The notes below the pieces were generated by a model. It worked only from the letters and a program-made list of their open reading frames with translations. It had not been told where the DNA came from and made no database searches. The position numbers and the translations under genes were made by a program. From assembly GCF_020554865.1 (NCBI RefSeq), contig NZ_JAJCIC010000078.1:1-5905 (forward strand): 5,905 nt of DNA, read 5' to 3'. This document shows positions 1 to 5,638 of this stretch, in pieces. This DNA comes from Lacrimispora sp. 210928-DFI.3.58. Lineage in GTDB: Bacteria; Bacillota; Clostridia; Lachnospirales; Lachnospiraceae. Numbering within the stretch: position 1 is the first letter of the stretch; each line of letters begins with the position of its first letter.

Positions 1-68
1 CAGGTGCTAAAGAATTATTTGCAGTCAGTGTAACAAATGTTTGACAAACCTACAGTCTTTTTCCTGGC
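1..68. other. Short region downstream of the lipoprotein gene, no terminator seen
   Basis: On the minus strand these bases follow the lipoprotein stop codon. I find no GC-rich hairpin followed by a T-run that would end the operon, and no start codon with a ribosome binding site. The only symmetry is a short palindrome, GTTTG-A-CAAAC at 39-49, too weak to call a terminator. The operon may therefore continue past the window edge, or its terminator may lie just outside. Confidence 0.4.
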
Positions 69-1898
69 TCAGCCTCCATTTTCTCCGCCTGCACCCGCTC
101 CGGCACCTTCCAGTACAGCTCCGGGCTCCCGTTCACGCCCTTCTGCTGAAGCGTCTGCTCCTCTTTCACGCCCTTCCATCCTGGCGCCTGTACCTCTTTC
201 ACCGCCTCCCGGCACAGCACCCATGTCATTTCCCGGTCCTCCCGGAGGCATCTCCCCATTCTGACCTTCCCTTTTCCCCGGTTCGCCTTTTCCTCCGTGT
301 CCGAAGCCCCTTCCCGCCGGGCGCTCGCCAACCTGGGTAAGGATGCCCTGGACGGTAAGCTCCTGTATCTCATTGCCCGCCTTAAGCTGCAGCTGTTCTC
401 CTTCCTGCAGCCCCGGCGTGCTGACTAACAGGCAGTAAAATGCCTTCTCCGGTTCATATTCAACCAGAAGGCTGCCGCTTTCATCCAGAAGCTCTGCCCT
501 GCCCTCTTTCGCCTCGCTGTAGTAGGCCATCACCATCGGCTGGCTGGAGCTTTGGGAAAATGTCTGCATCATGCCTGCGCTGGAAGCAGCCACAAAGATC
601 CCTCCGCTTATGAGCGCTGTCCCATTATAATCCAAAGCTCCGTCTCCATCGCTTACAGGGCCGCTGATGTAAACTTCTCCTCCTTCCATGAATAAATGTC
701 CATTGGAATCAATTCCATCCGCCATGGCATTTACACGGACTTTTCCACCTGTAATGCGGACATAAGCATCCTCATTTACCTGCATTTTTCCAAGGCCTCT
801 GTTTTCCTCTTCCCCGTCAGAATCGCCTCCTGCCGCATTAATGCCGTCATCGCTGGAGGTTACCTGGATCTCCCCGCCATTAATATCCACCTTCAGTCCC
901 TCCAGTCCTTCATTGCTCTCACGTATCTGTATGGAACCATCCATAATAGTAAGCCAGGTCTCCGCATGAATGCCATCGTCACCGCACCGGATATCGATCT
1001 TTCCTCCTTCGATCACAACATAGCCTTTTTCCGAGTCTGAATCATTGTTGGACTTGATCCCGTCTTCTCCGCTGTCGATCCTGATGCTGCCATCCTTTAC
1101 TGTTACCGAATCCTTTCCTTTCAATGCATCCTTCACTGCTGTGATCCGGATATTGCCGGAGATCACTTTCAGATCGTCCTTTGAACGTATCCCATTGCTG
1201 TAATTACCAATTACTGTCAATGTCCCTGATCCATTTATGGTTAAGTCATCCTTGCTGAAGATCGCTGCATCCGGCTCATCCTCCTCAGCAGAAGGAAACA
1301 CATACTCTGTCCCATCTGTCACCGTATTCTCAGACCCTTCCGCCAGCACAAGGATGATCTTTCCACTCTGTATCCCATAAATAGGAGAAGAGCTGCTGTT
1401 TGAGAGCTGCACTCCGTCCAGCACAAGGCGCACGATATCCTCCCTGCCTGCATCTACTGCTATCTGCCCTTCAAAGCTTCCCCTGAGCACATAAGTTCCG
1501 GCTTTTTCAATTTGTATCACTCCGTCCTTAAGAGAAGCACCTTCCCCTTGTATGTCTGCCTCCCTGCCATTGCATGATAGGATTACTGCTTCCTCTTCCT
1601 TCCAGCCGGCATTTAAGTCTTCCTCATCATATTCGCCGTGCTTTCCATCTCCCTCAGGCGCCTGGACTTCTCCCTGATCCCATTCTCCTCCCGGTCTGAG
1701 TTCCGGTCTTTCTCCCGCTTCATTCCGGGCCGGCCCCTGGCTGGCTGCCTGCTCCTTCTCAGCACTGTTCTCCTGTTCTCTTGCCTCTGCCTGAGACATA
1801 TCCTGACTTTCTCCGGCGCTGCGGCAGCCTGCAAGCTGTACTGCCATTGCAAGGGCCAGTCCTGCTGCCGCCCATCTTTGCATATTTTTTCTTTTCAT
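69..1898 (-). CDS. Secreted lipoprotein with Cthe_2159-like (DUF4353) beta-helix carbohydrate-binding domain
   Basis: Predicted surface-anchored lipoprotein of 609 residues. The N-terminus is KRK-rich, followed by a hydrophobic stretch (10-22) and the lipobox L-A-G-C with Cys25 as the lipidation site. Residues 26-104 are an acidic, Glu/Gln-rich linker. From about 105 to 440 the protein matches the Cthe_2159-type domain: an entry section with AGTYVLRGSF and VLDGVQLSNSSSSPIY, then a ladder of D/N-x-G-[IL] motifs at about 234, 278, 307, 329, 350, 393 and 416, spaced about 21-24 residues apart, as in a right-handed parallel beta-helix. The founding family member binds plant polysaccharide and calcium, and the Asp-rich turns here could bind metal. 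A section around 438-525 (AGMMQTFSQSSSQP) closes the domain. Residues 526-609 form a Gly/Arg/Glu-rich low-complexity tail with no cysteine. It is third in an operon, 33-51 nt after the DUF4956 gene depending on the start chosen. An upstream ATG at 1916 would add six residues but lacks a ribosome binding site. The family call is firm; the ligand is unknown. Confidence 0.88.
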   Translation of the reverse strand: MKRKNMQRWAAAGLALAMAVQLAGCRSAGESQDMSQAEAREQENSAEKEQAASQGPARNEAGERPELRPGGEWDQGEVQAPEGDGKHGEYDEEDLNAGWKEEEAVILSCNGREADIQGEGASLKDGVIQIEKAGTYVLRGSFEGQIAVDAGREDIVRLVLDGVQLSNSSSSPIYGIQSGKIILVLAEGSENTVTDGTEYVFPSAEEDEPDAAIFSKDDLTINGSGTLTVIGNYSNGIRSKDDLKVISGNIRITAVKDALKGKDSVTVKDGSIRIDSGEDGIKSNNDSDSEKGYVVIEGGKIDIRCGDDGIHAETWLTIMDGSIQIRESNEGLEGLKVDINGGEIQVTSSDDGINAAGGDSDGEEENRGLGKMQVNEDAYVRITGGKVRVNAMADGIDSNGHLFMEGGEVYISGPVSDGDGALDYNGTALISGGIFVAASSAGMMQTFSQSSSQPMVMAYYSEAKEGRAELLDESGSLLVEYEPEKAFYCLLVSTPGLQEGEQLQLKAGNEIQELTVQGILTQVGERPAGRGFGHGGKGEPGKREGQNGEMPPGGPGNDMGAVPGGGERGTGARMEGRERGADASAEGREREPGAVLEGAGAGAGGENGG

Positions 1899-1908
1899 AT
1901 TCCATCTA

Positions 1909-1914
1909 CCTCCC
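1909..1914 (-). promoter_or_regulatory. Ribosome binding site that sets the lipoprotein start
   Basis: The minus strand reads GGGAGG, 10 nt before the ATG at 1898. It overlaps the codons just after the alternative ATG at 1916, which has no purine-rich site in front of it. Starting at 1898 also gives a more usual lipoprotein signal peptide (MKRKNMQRW followed by the hydrophobic core). Confidence 0.65.
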
Positions 1915-1949
1915 ATAGTAAACCTATATGCGCCACCACATCATATCTT

Positions 1950-2624
1950 TTACAGCCCTCCGGCATTGGTATCCATACGTCCGCACACAATCGTCAGATT
2001 GCCATTCCTGCACCGGATCTCGTCCAGCATGGCCTTTTCAATCTCCTGGTTCTTTAACTCCACCTGATAATACAGCTCATACAGGCTTCCCATGTTCACG
2101 GTCTTCACCCTGAGCAGCTCTGCCTTTTTCGTATACTTTGTAAAAATGTCATCGAAAATACCCGTGTAATCCAAATCCTCCGGTATGGTCACTCTGATCT
2201 CCTTCTGAAGGAACCGACTGCTCCTGTCAGGCATTTCCAGAAGCAGCACTGTCACTACCCCTACCAGCCCTGTGAGGAGGATGGATATCCCTATGTATCC
2301 CATGCCATCTGCCAGACCTACCGCCATTGCCAAAAATACGCTGTTGATTTCCCTGGCATCTCCCGGCAGCGAACGGAAGCGCACCAGACCAAAAGCCCCC
2401 ATAACTGCCACTCCCGTGCCCAGATTTCCATTTACCATCATTATCACCATCTGGACAATAACGGGCAGAAGCACAAGAGTCATCAAAAAGCTTCTGCTGC
2501 TCCTGTTCCTGTATCTATGTATCCCTGCCAATACCGCTCCCATGGCAAGAGAAACAGCTGTACATACTGCCATCTGTCCGCCCGTGATGTTGGCCACTGC
2601 TCCATTTATGATACTCTCAAGCAC
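1950..2624 (-). CDS. DUF4956 family integral membrane protein
   Basis: A 224-residue membrane protein of unknown biochemical function. Hydrophobic segments lie at about 17-35, 46-65, 69-80, 95-106 and 110-131, giving four or five membrane passes in the N-terminal 131 residues. The remainder (132-224) is a soluble, probably cytoplasmic, mixed alpha/beta domain. The family hallmark is the stretch around 77-110: GAFGLVRFRSLPGD, then REINSVFLAMAVGLADG. Its conserved arginines and acidic residues sit between membrane segments, unusual for a simple anchor and suggestive of a channel or anion-binding site. It starts with GTG inside the end of the VTC gene (8-nt overlap) behind a strong ribosome binding site, so the two products are probably made together. 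DUF4956 genes are recurrent neighbours of VTC-domain genes in Firmicutes (established association). I infer that it is the membrane partner of the VTC protein, which has no membrane segment of its own. The family is confident; the function is inferred. Confidence 0.88.
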   Translation of the reverse strand: MLESIINGAVANITGGQMAVCTAVSLAMGAVLAGIHRYRNRSSRSFLMTLVLLPVIVQMVIMMVNGNLGTGVAVMGAFGLVRFRSLPGDAREINSVFLAMAVGLADGMGYIGISILLTGLVGVVTVLLLEMPDRSSRFLQKEIRVTIPEDLDYTGIFDDIFTKYTKKAELLRVKTVNMGSLYELYYQVELKNQEIEKAMLDEIRCRNGNLTIVCGRMDTNAGGL

Positions 2625-3384
2625 AGATAATTCCTCCTTGTACGATATTCTGCTCTGTCCGCTGCATCTGCATCTCCATCATTCTCCAATCCAGAGAAGG
2701 CTGCACATACCTGGAATAATATATCCCGTATTTGGAGTAGGATACAGGAAAAATCCGAAGTTCTCCTAAAAGCCTGCACAGCCACACCGGCATGGCCCCC
2801 GGAATCTTTATCTCCATTAGGACCTCCCCTTCCTCTATGATCTTCCGTCCATAGGGCTCCACACGCAGATCCAGCTCCCCGGACCGCCCCAGGATATTCC
2901 GGTCAAAGGTTACCCGCAGCTGGGGATCCATATCATACACATAAGCCTCCCGCTCATAGGAAATATAGGCCATAGGCTTTAGCTCATAGCGCTTCATGGT
3001 GTAATCAAGCTCTGAGAGCACCTGTCCGTCCGTTTCCGGCTGAATGCCATAGTACAGGTATCTTCGTGCCTCCTCCAGCTGCATCCCTATCCTGCGCTTA
3101 TACACGACAGACCGGAACTTTTTCTTCAGCTCCACATAAACCATGGAATCGTCCGTAAGGGGCGCCCCATAGCCTCTCAAGCGCAGCTTCTCTTTATACA
3201 GCGGTTTCTCCAGAGATGTCCTGATCAGCCTGTAATCCGGCGTATCAAAGTAGATATTGCAGATCGTATGCCTCCCATATTCTTCCAGAGAAAACATACC
3301 GCCCATCACCAGCATGAGGCTGCTGTACTGCTCCTTTGTCAGCACATATTTTTTCTCATACCGTTCAAATACTTCCCTGGCCAT
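2617..3384 (-). CDS. VTC-domain (polyphosphate polymerase-like) protein
   Basis: A 255-residue soluble protein that spans essentially a single VTC domain, the triphosphate-tunnel fold that in yeast Vtc4 builds polyphosphate from ATP. It lacks the SPX and membrane parts of the yeast protein. Visible family landmarks in order: E-KKYVL near 10-15, YFDTPDYRLIR at 45-55, the basic strand EKLRLRGYG at 65-73, VELKKKF at 84-90, YKRRIG at 95-100, ISYEREAY at 141-148, LRVTFDRNI at 156-164, the acidic-basic strand LMEIKIPGAMPVW at 189-201, and the closing SYSKYG at 215-220. The Lys/Arg-rich strands and the Glu (about 85 and 191) are where the family binds phosphate chains and metal, so the tunnel looks intact. 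The start is supported by a GGAGG site 7 nt upstream of the ATG. It is first in a three-gene operon with its own promoter and possible PhoP boxes. Polyphosphate synthesis is the family's known eukaryotic activity; applying it to this bacterial version is inference. Confidence 0.9.
   Translation of the reverse strand: MAREVFERYEKKYVLTKEQYSSLMLVMGGMFSLEEYGRHTICNIYFDTPDYRLIRTSLEKPLYKEKLRLRGYGAPLTDDSMVYVELKKKFRSVVYKRRIGMQLEEARRYLYYGIQPETDGQVLSELDYTMKRYELKPMAYISYEREAYVYDMDPQLRVTFDRNILGRSGELDLRVEPYGRKIIEEGEVLMEIKIPGAMPVWLCRLLGELRIFPVSYSKYGIYYSRYVQPSLDWRMMEMQMQRTEQNIVQGGIICA
2633..2639 (-). promoter_or_regulatory. Strong ribosome binding site inside the VTC gene for the GTG start of DUF4956
   Basis: The minus strand reads AAGGAGG, 8 nt before the GTG at 2624, inside the last codons of the VTC gene. 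Its near-ideal match to the 16S rRNA tail decides the non-ATG start and indicates translational coupling across the 8-nt stop/start overlap (GTGCTTGA). Confidence 0.8.
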
Positions 3385-3412
3385 CCTGCATCCTCCTCTC
3401 CTTTGCTTTTCT

Positions 3413-3440
3413 CATATAGAGTACCTGGAAAATGTGTAAA
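3413..3440 (-). promoter_or_regulatory. Predicted sigma-A promoter of the VTC operon
   Basis: The minus strand shows a -35 box TTTACA (3435-3440), a 16-bp spacer and a -10 box TATATG (3413-3418). The -10 box matches the consensus at only four of six positions, which fits a promoter needing an activator. The predicted start near 3406 leaves a leader of about 20 nt that contains the GGAGG site at 3392-3396. Confidence 0.6.
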
Positions 3441-3473
3441 GCTCTTGTAAATTTTGTGTCAGCCATGTGAAAA
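3435..3473 (-). promoter_or_regulatory. Possible PhoP-box array: four hexamers at 11-bp period
   Basis: Reading along the minus strand, the hexamers TTTTCA (3468-3473), CTGACA (3457-3462), TTTACA (3446-3451) and TTTACA (3435-3440) are each separated by exactly 5 bp. In Bacillus subtilis PhoP binds direct repeats of TT(A/T/C)ACA-like hexamers with about 5-bp gaps, usually four in a row, just upstream of the -10 region. Here the final hexamer is also the -35 box. Two hexamers match well, one (TTTTCA) matches five of six and one (CTGACA) about four of six. The site overlaps the T-run of the preceding terminator. Regulation by PhoP is inferred. Confidence 0.5.
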
Positions 3474-3510
3474 AGGCATTATCCCTGCCATTTTCCAGGA
3501 ATAATGCCTT
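3470..3510 (-). terminator. Intrinsic terminator of the pit-DUF47 operon
   Basis: A 15-bp stem (3473-3487 with 3496-3510) has one G-U wobble and an 8-nt loop. On the minus strand it is followed by a run of five T (3470-3474, partly in the stem). It lies about 45 nt after the DUF47 stop codon. No T-run follows on the plus side, so it acts on minus-strand transcripts. Confidence 0.85.
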
Positions 3511-3554
3511 CTCCGACAGCACGAGGCCGCTCTTTTGCCTGCCTTCCTCCGTGC

Positions 3555-4178
3555 CTATGAATTTTTCATCATAACGCTTTCTACCACATCTGCCACATGC
3601 TCACATGCATCACAGCATTTCTCCAAATAAATGAAAACCTCTCTCCACGCAATGATCTCAAGAGGATCTGTCACCTCTGTGTGGAGCCTGCGCATGGAGG
3701 TCATAAACAGCCTGTCGCCTTCCTCCTCCAGCTCGTTCATTCCAATGATCAGGCTGTGCAGATTTTTCGATTTCTTATAATCTGCAAATTCATCCATGAT
3801 CTCCTTTAAATTTTCACAGCACCGGATAATAATATCCGCAAAAGAAACCGCTTCCGGACGGATCGACTGCACATTATTAATGAAAACGCGGATCAGAACA
3901 TCCTCGATCTTATCTGTCACCTCATCGATGCTCTGGCTTAAAAGCATGATGTCCTCCCGCTCAATGGGAGTGATAAACGCCTTTACAAGGACTCCCATCA
4001 TCTCATGCTTCTTCTTATCCGCACTGTGCTCGATCCGATGAAGATGGTTCAGATTTTCCTCCAGGGCAGCCACCTGAAAATTTTTCAGATTTGTCTCCAG
4101 CATTCTTGCTGCCTCAACCGCACATGCTGAGCATTCAATGAAATTATCAAAATAGTACGCATCACTTTTCTTTGACAT
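3555..4178 (-). CDS. DUF47 / PhoU-like accessory protein of the Pit transporter
   Basis: A 207-residue, almost entirely helical cytoplasmic protein of the DUF47 family, related in fold to PhoU. Family landmarks are HSADKKKHEM (51-60), AFITPIEREDIMLL (67-80), SQSIDEVTDKIEDV (81-94), ELEEEGDRLF (149-158) and WREVFIYLEKCCDACEHVADVVE (178-200, partly overlapping helices). In PhoU-like proteins the E/DxxxD-type helices bind metal clusters. The gene starts 12 nt after the transporter stop, with AGGAG 7 nt before the ATG, so both are on one transcript. DUF47 proteins are typically paired with Pit-family transporters and are thought to control or assist them. Here the transporter comes first. A minor oddity is the number of cysteines: C17, C19, C120, C121, C188, C189 and C192. 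The family call is firm; the mode of regulation is not shown by the sequence. Confidence 0.92.
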   Translation of the reverse strand: MSKKSDAYYFDNFIECSACAVEAARMLETNLKNFQVAALEENLNHLHRIEHSADKKKHEMMGVLVKAFITPIEREDIMLLSQSIDEVTDKIEDVLIRVFINNVQSIRPEAVSFADIIIRCCENLKEIMDEFADYKKSKNLHSLIIGMNELEEEGDRLFMTSMRRLHTEVTDPLEIIAWREVFIYLEKCCDACEHVADVVESVMMKNS

Positions 4179-4190
4179 GTTCTCTCTCCT

Positions 4191-5249
4191 TTAACCGTGT
4201 ATCACCATCATAAACAGCTTTGCCATACAAAATCCAATCAGACCGCAGCCCGGAAAACACATGACCCAGGTCATCGCCATATCCTTAACCACACCAAAGT
4301 TAATGGCAGACAATCGCTTCACCGCACCTACGCCCATAATGGATGTTGTCTTTGTGTGGGTCGTGCTCACAGGAATGCCGAAAAGCGAGAAGAACAGCAG
4401 ACAGGCCGCTCCCGCAATATCCGCAGAAAATCCCTGGTACTTTTCCAGCCTTACCATATCCATTCCCACAGATTTGATGATCTTCTTGCCCCCGATGGAG
4501 GTTCCCAAAGCCATAGCTGCAGAGCTTAACAGGAGCATCCACAGTGGGAACCGGACTCCTGACGTATTGCTGCTGCCATTTACCATACAGATTCCCAGCA
4601 AAAGCACTCCCATGAACTTCTGTCCGTCCTGGGCGCCGTGCATAAAGGCCATGGCGGCCGCGCCTGCAATCTGGGCATATTTGAAAAATCCATCCGTCTT
4701 ACGCCGGTCCATATTCCTGCAGATCCAGGCTACGATCCTACAGGACAAAAATCCGCTGGAGAATCCCAGAGTGACTGACAAAACCAGTCCATACACGACC
4801 TTCATCCACTCTGCCACATTGATAGCTGAAAAACCGCCCCGGATCGCGATCGCCGCTCCTGTCAGGCCAGCGATCAATGAGTGGCTTTCACTGGTGGGAC
4901 ATCCGCTGTACCAGCAAAAAATAGACCAAACAACAATAGAGACCAGCGCTGCACACAGAGCCACCAACGCCACTGAGCTGTCGTCTCCAAAATCTACCAT
5001 ATTGGTGATCGTCATAGCCACAGTAGAATTGACCATTGTCATAAATACAATGCCGCCGCAATTACAGACAGCAGCCATAACAATGGCAATGTTCACATCC
5101 AGGGAACGGGTGGACACACAGGTGGCAATTGCATTCGGAGCATCAGTGATTCCGTTCACACAGATCACTCCCAGCGTCAGCACCACGGTTATCAGCAGCG
5201 CCGGATTCGTAACCACCTGCCTCATAAAAAAGGGAAGGGACATATCCAT
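4191..5249 (-). CDS. pit: PiT-family inorganic phosphate transporter
   Basis: A 352-residue multi-pass membrane protein of the PiT family (PF01384), which imports inorganic phosphate, as free or metal-bound phosphate, with H+ or Na+. The duplicated PiT signature is visible: NGITDAPNAIATCVSTRSL at 32-50 in the first half and GIPVSTTHTKTTSIMGVGAV at 291-310 in the second. Other conserved stretches are PTSESHSLIAGLTGAAIA (118-135) and FMHGAQDGQKFMGV (202-215). Hydrophobic segments fall near 17-35, 52-72, 93-113, 124-137, 151-172, 192-203, 234-250, 276-292 and 325-347. A central charged loop lies at about 178-190 (RNMDRRKTDG). The length is typical of short bacterial PiT proteins. The ATG at 5249 is preceded by AGTAGG at 9 nt, a modest site; a second ATG two codons on (5243) is possible. 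It is first in an operon with the DUF47 gene. The upstream region holds a good promoter and a palindrome at the start point. Confidence 0.93.
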   Translation of the reverse strand: MDMSLPFFMRQVVTNPALLITVVLTLGVICVNGITDAPNAIATCVSTRSLDVNIAIVMAAVCNCGGIVFMTMVNSTVAMTITNMVDFGDDSSVALVALCAALVSIVVWSIFCWYSGCPTSESHSLIAGLTGAAIAIRGGFSAINVAEWMKVVYGLVLSVTLGFSSGFLSCRIVAWICRNMDRRKTDGFFKYAQIAGAAAMAFMHGAQDGQKFMGVLLLGICMVNGSSNTSGVRFPLWMLLLSSAAMALGTSIGGKKIIKSVGMDMVRLEKYQGFSADIAGAACLLFFSLFGIPVSTTHTKTTSIMGVGAVKRLSAINFGVVKDMAMTWVMCFPGCGLIGFCMAKLFMMVIHG

Positions 5250-5312
5250 TTTTTGATTACCTACTCTCTTTCTTTTGTGTTTTTCCTAATATTTACTTTT
5301 TCTTTACCTTGC

Positions 5313-5329
5313 TTTTACAATTTGCAAAA
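5313..5329 (-). promoter_or_regulatory. Near-perfect 17-bp palindrome at the pit transcription start
   Basis: The minus strand reads TTTTGCAAATTGTAAAA. Apart from the central base, only one pair of positions breaks the symmetry (TTTTRCAA-W-TTGYAAAA). It begins about 3 bp after the -10 box and covers the predicted start site near 5326, a position where a bound dimeric repressor would block initiation. No specific regulator can be named. Confidence 0.4.
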
Positions 5330-5332
5330 TTC

Positions 5333-5361
5333 ATCATAGCATGGTTTTTGGTGAGAGTAAA
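5333..5361 (-). promoter_or_regulatory. Predicted sigma-A promoter of the pit-DUF47 operon
   Basis: The minus strand has a -35 box TTTACT (5356-5361), a 17-bp spacer and a -10 box TATGAT (5333-5338) preceded by TG one base upstream, an extended -10. The predicted start near 5326 gives a leader of about 75 nt that is A-rich and shows no convincing riboswitch or attenuator. Confidence 0.7.
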
Positions 5362-5367
5362 GACTTA

Positions 5368-5411
5368 TTTTGATAACATGGAGGGACTGCATGTACTTTT
5401 TTTGATAATAT
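5368..5411 (-). repeat. Pair of 12-bp direct repeats upstream of the pit promoter
   Basis: On the minus strand ATATTATCAAAA (5400-5411) and ATGTTATCAAAA (5368-5379) match at 11 of 12 positions. Their starts are 32 bp apart, close to three helical turns. The nearer copy ends 6 bp before the -35 box. The position fits an activator site, and TTATCA resembles a degenerate PhoP half-site, but the spacing is not that of a standard PhoP box. Confidence 0.4.
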
Positions 5412-5431
5412 AGCCTTTTATGTGAAATTAG

Positions 5432-5471
5432 ATACCGCCATATTATCCACATATAGTTAATATGGCGGTAT
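5432..5471. repeat. Perfect inverted repeat with 14-bp arms between the tRNA terminator and pit promoter
   Basis: The arms ATACCGCCATATTA (5432-5445) and their exact complement (5458-5471) enclose a 12-nt loop. Neither side is followed by a T-run, so it is not a normal intrinsic terminator. It lies about 70 bp upstream of the pit -35 box. It may be an operator, a remnant of a small mobile element, or a structured RNA end. The loop side carries TTATCCACA (5443-5451), identical to the DnaA-box consensus, but a single copy. Confidence 0.6.
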
Positions 5472-5499
5472 AGAAAAATGTTAGATCTTTCTAGTATGC

Positions 5500-5541
5500 A
5501 AAAAGACACAGAAACGGACATCTCCCGTCCATCTCTGTGCC
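5500..5541 (-). terminator. Intrinsic terminator of tRNA-Leu(TAG)
   Basis: A 15-bp stem (5505-5519 with 5527-5541, including a few G-U wobbles) with a 7-nt loop is followed on the minus strand by TTTTT (5500-5504). The stem begins 6 nt after the tRNA 3' end. Confidence 0.88.
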
Positions 5542-5547
5542 TTCTCA

Positions 5548-5627
<80 letters not shown>

Positions 5628-5638
5628 GCATCTATCTA

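Noticed and set aside
39..49. Palindrome GTTTGACAAAC downstream of the lipoprotein gene as a terminator
   Set aside because: The arms are only 5 bp with a 1-base centre, AT-rich, and there is no following T-run on the minus strand.
2272..2769. A 165-codon plus-strand open frame across the DUF4956/VTC junction
   Set aside because: It is antisense to two confident genes and spans their boundary, with no family resemblance.
4261..5256. A 331-codon plus-strand open frame opposite the pit gene
   Set aside because: It is the antisense shadow of a well-conserved PiT transporter. The translation is biased (Thr/Ala/Ile/Pro), has no recognisable domain, and no ribosome binding site was identified.
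5250..5325. Riboswitch or T-box in the pit leader
   Set aside because: The leader is about 75 nt, A-rich, and shows no conserved riboswitch core or terminator/antiterminator pair.
5443..5451. DnaA-box consensus as evidence for a replication origin
   Set aside because: It is a single copy without a cluster, a dnaA/dnaN neighbour or an AT-rich unwinding region beside it. It is kept only as a note on the hairpin.
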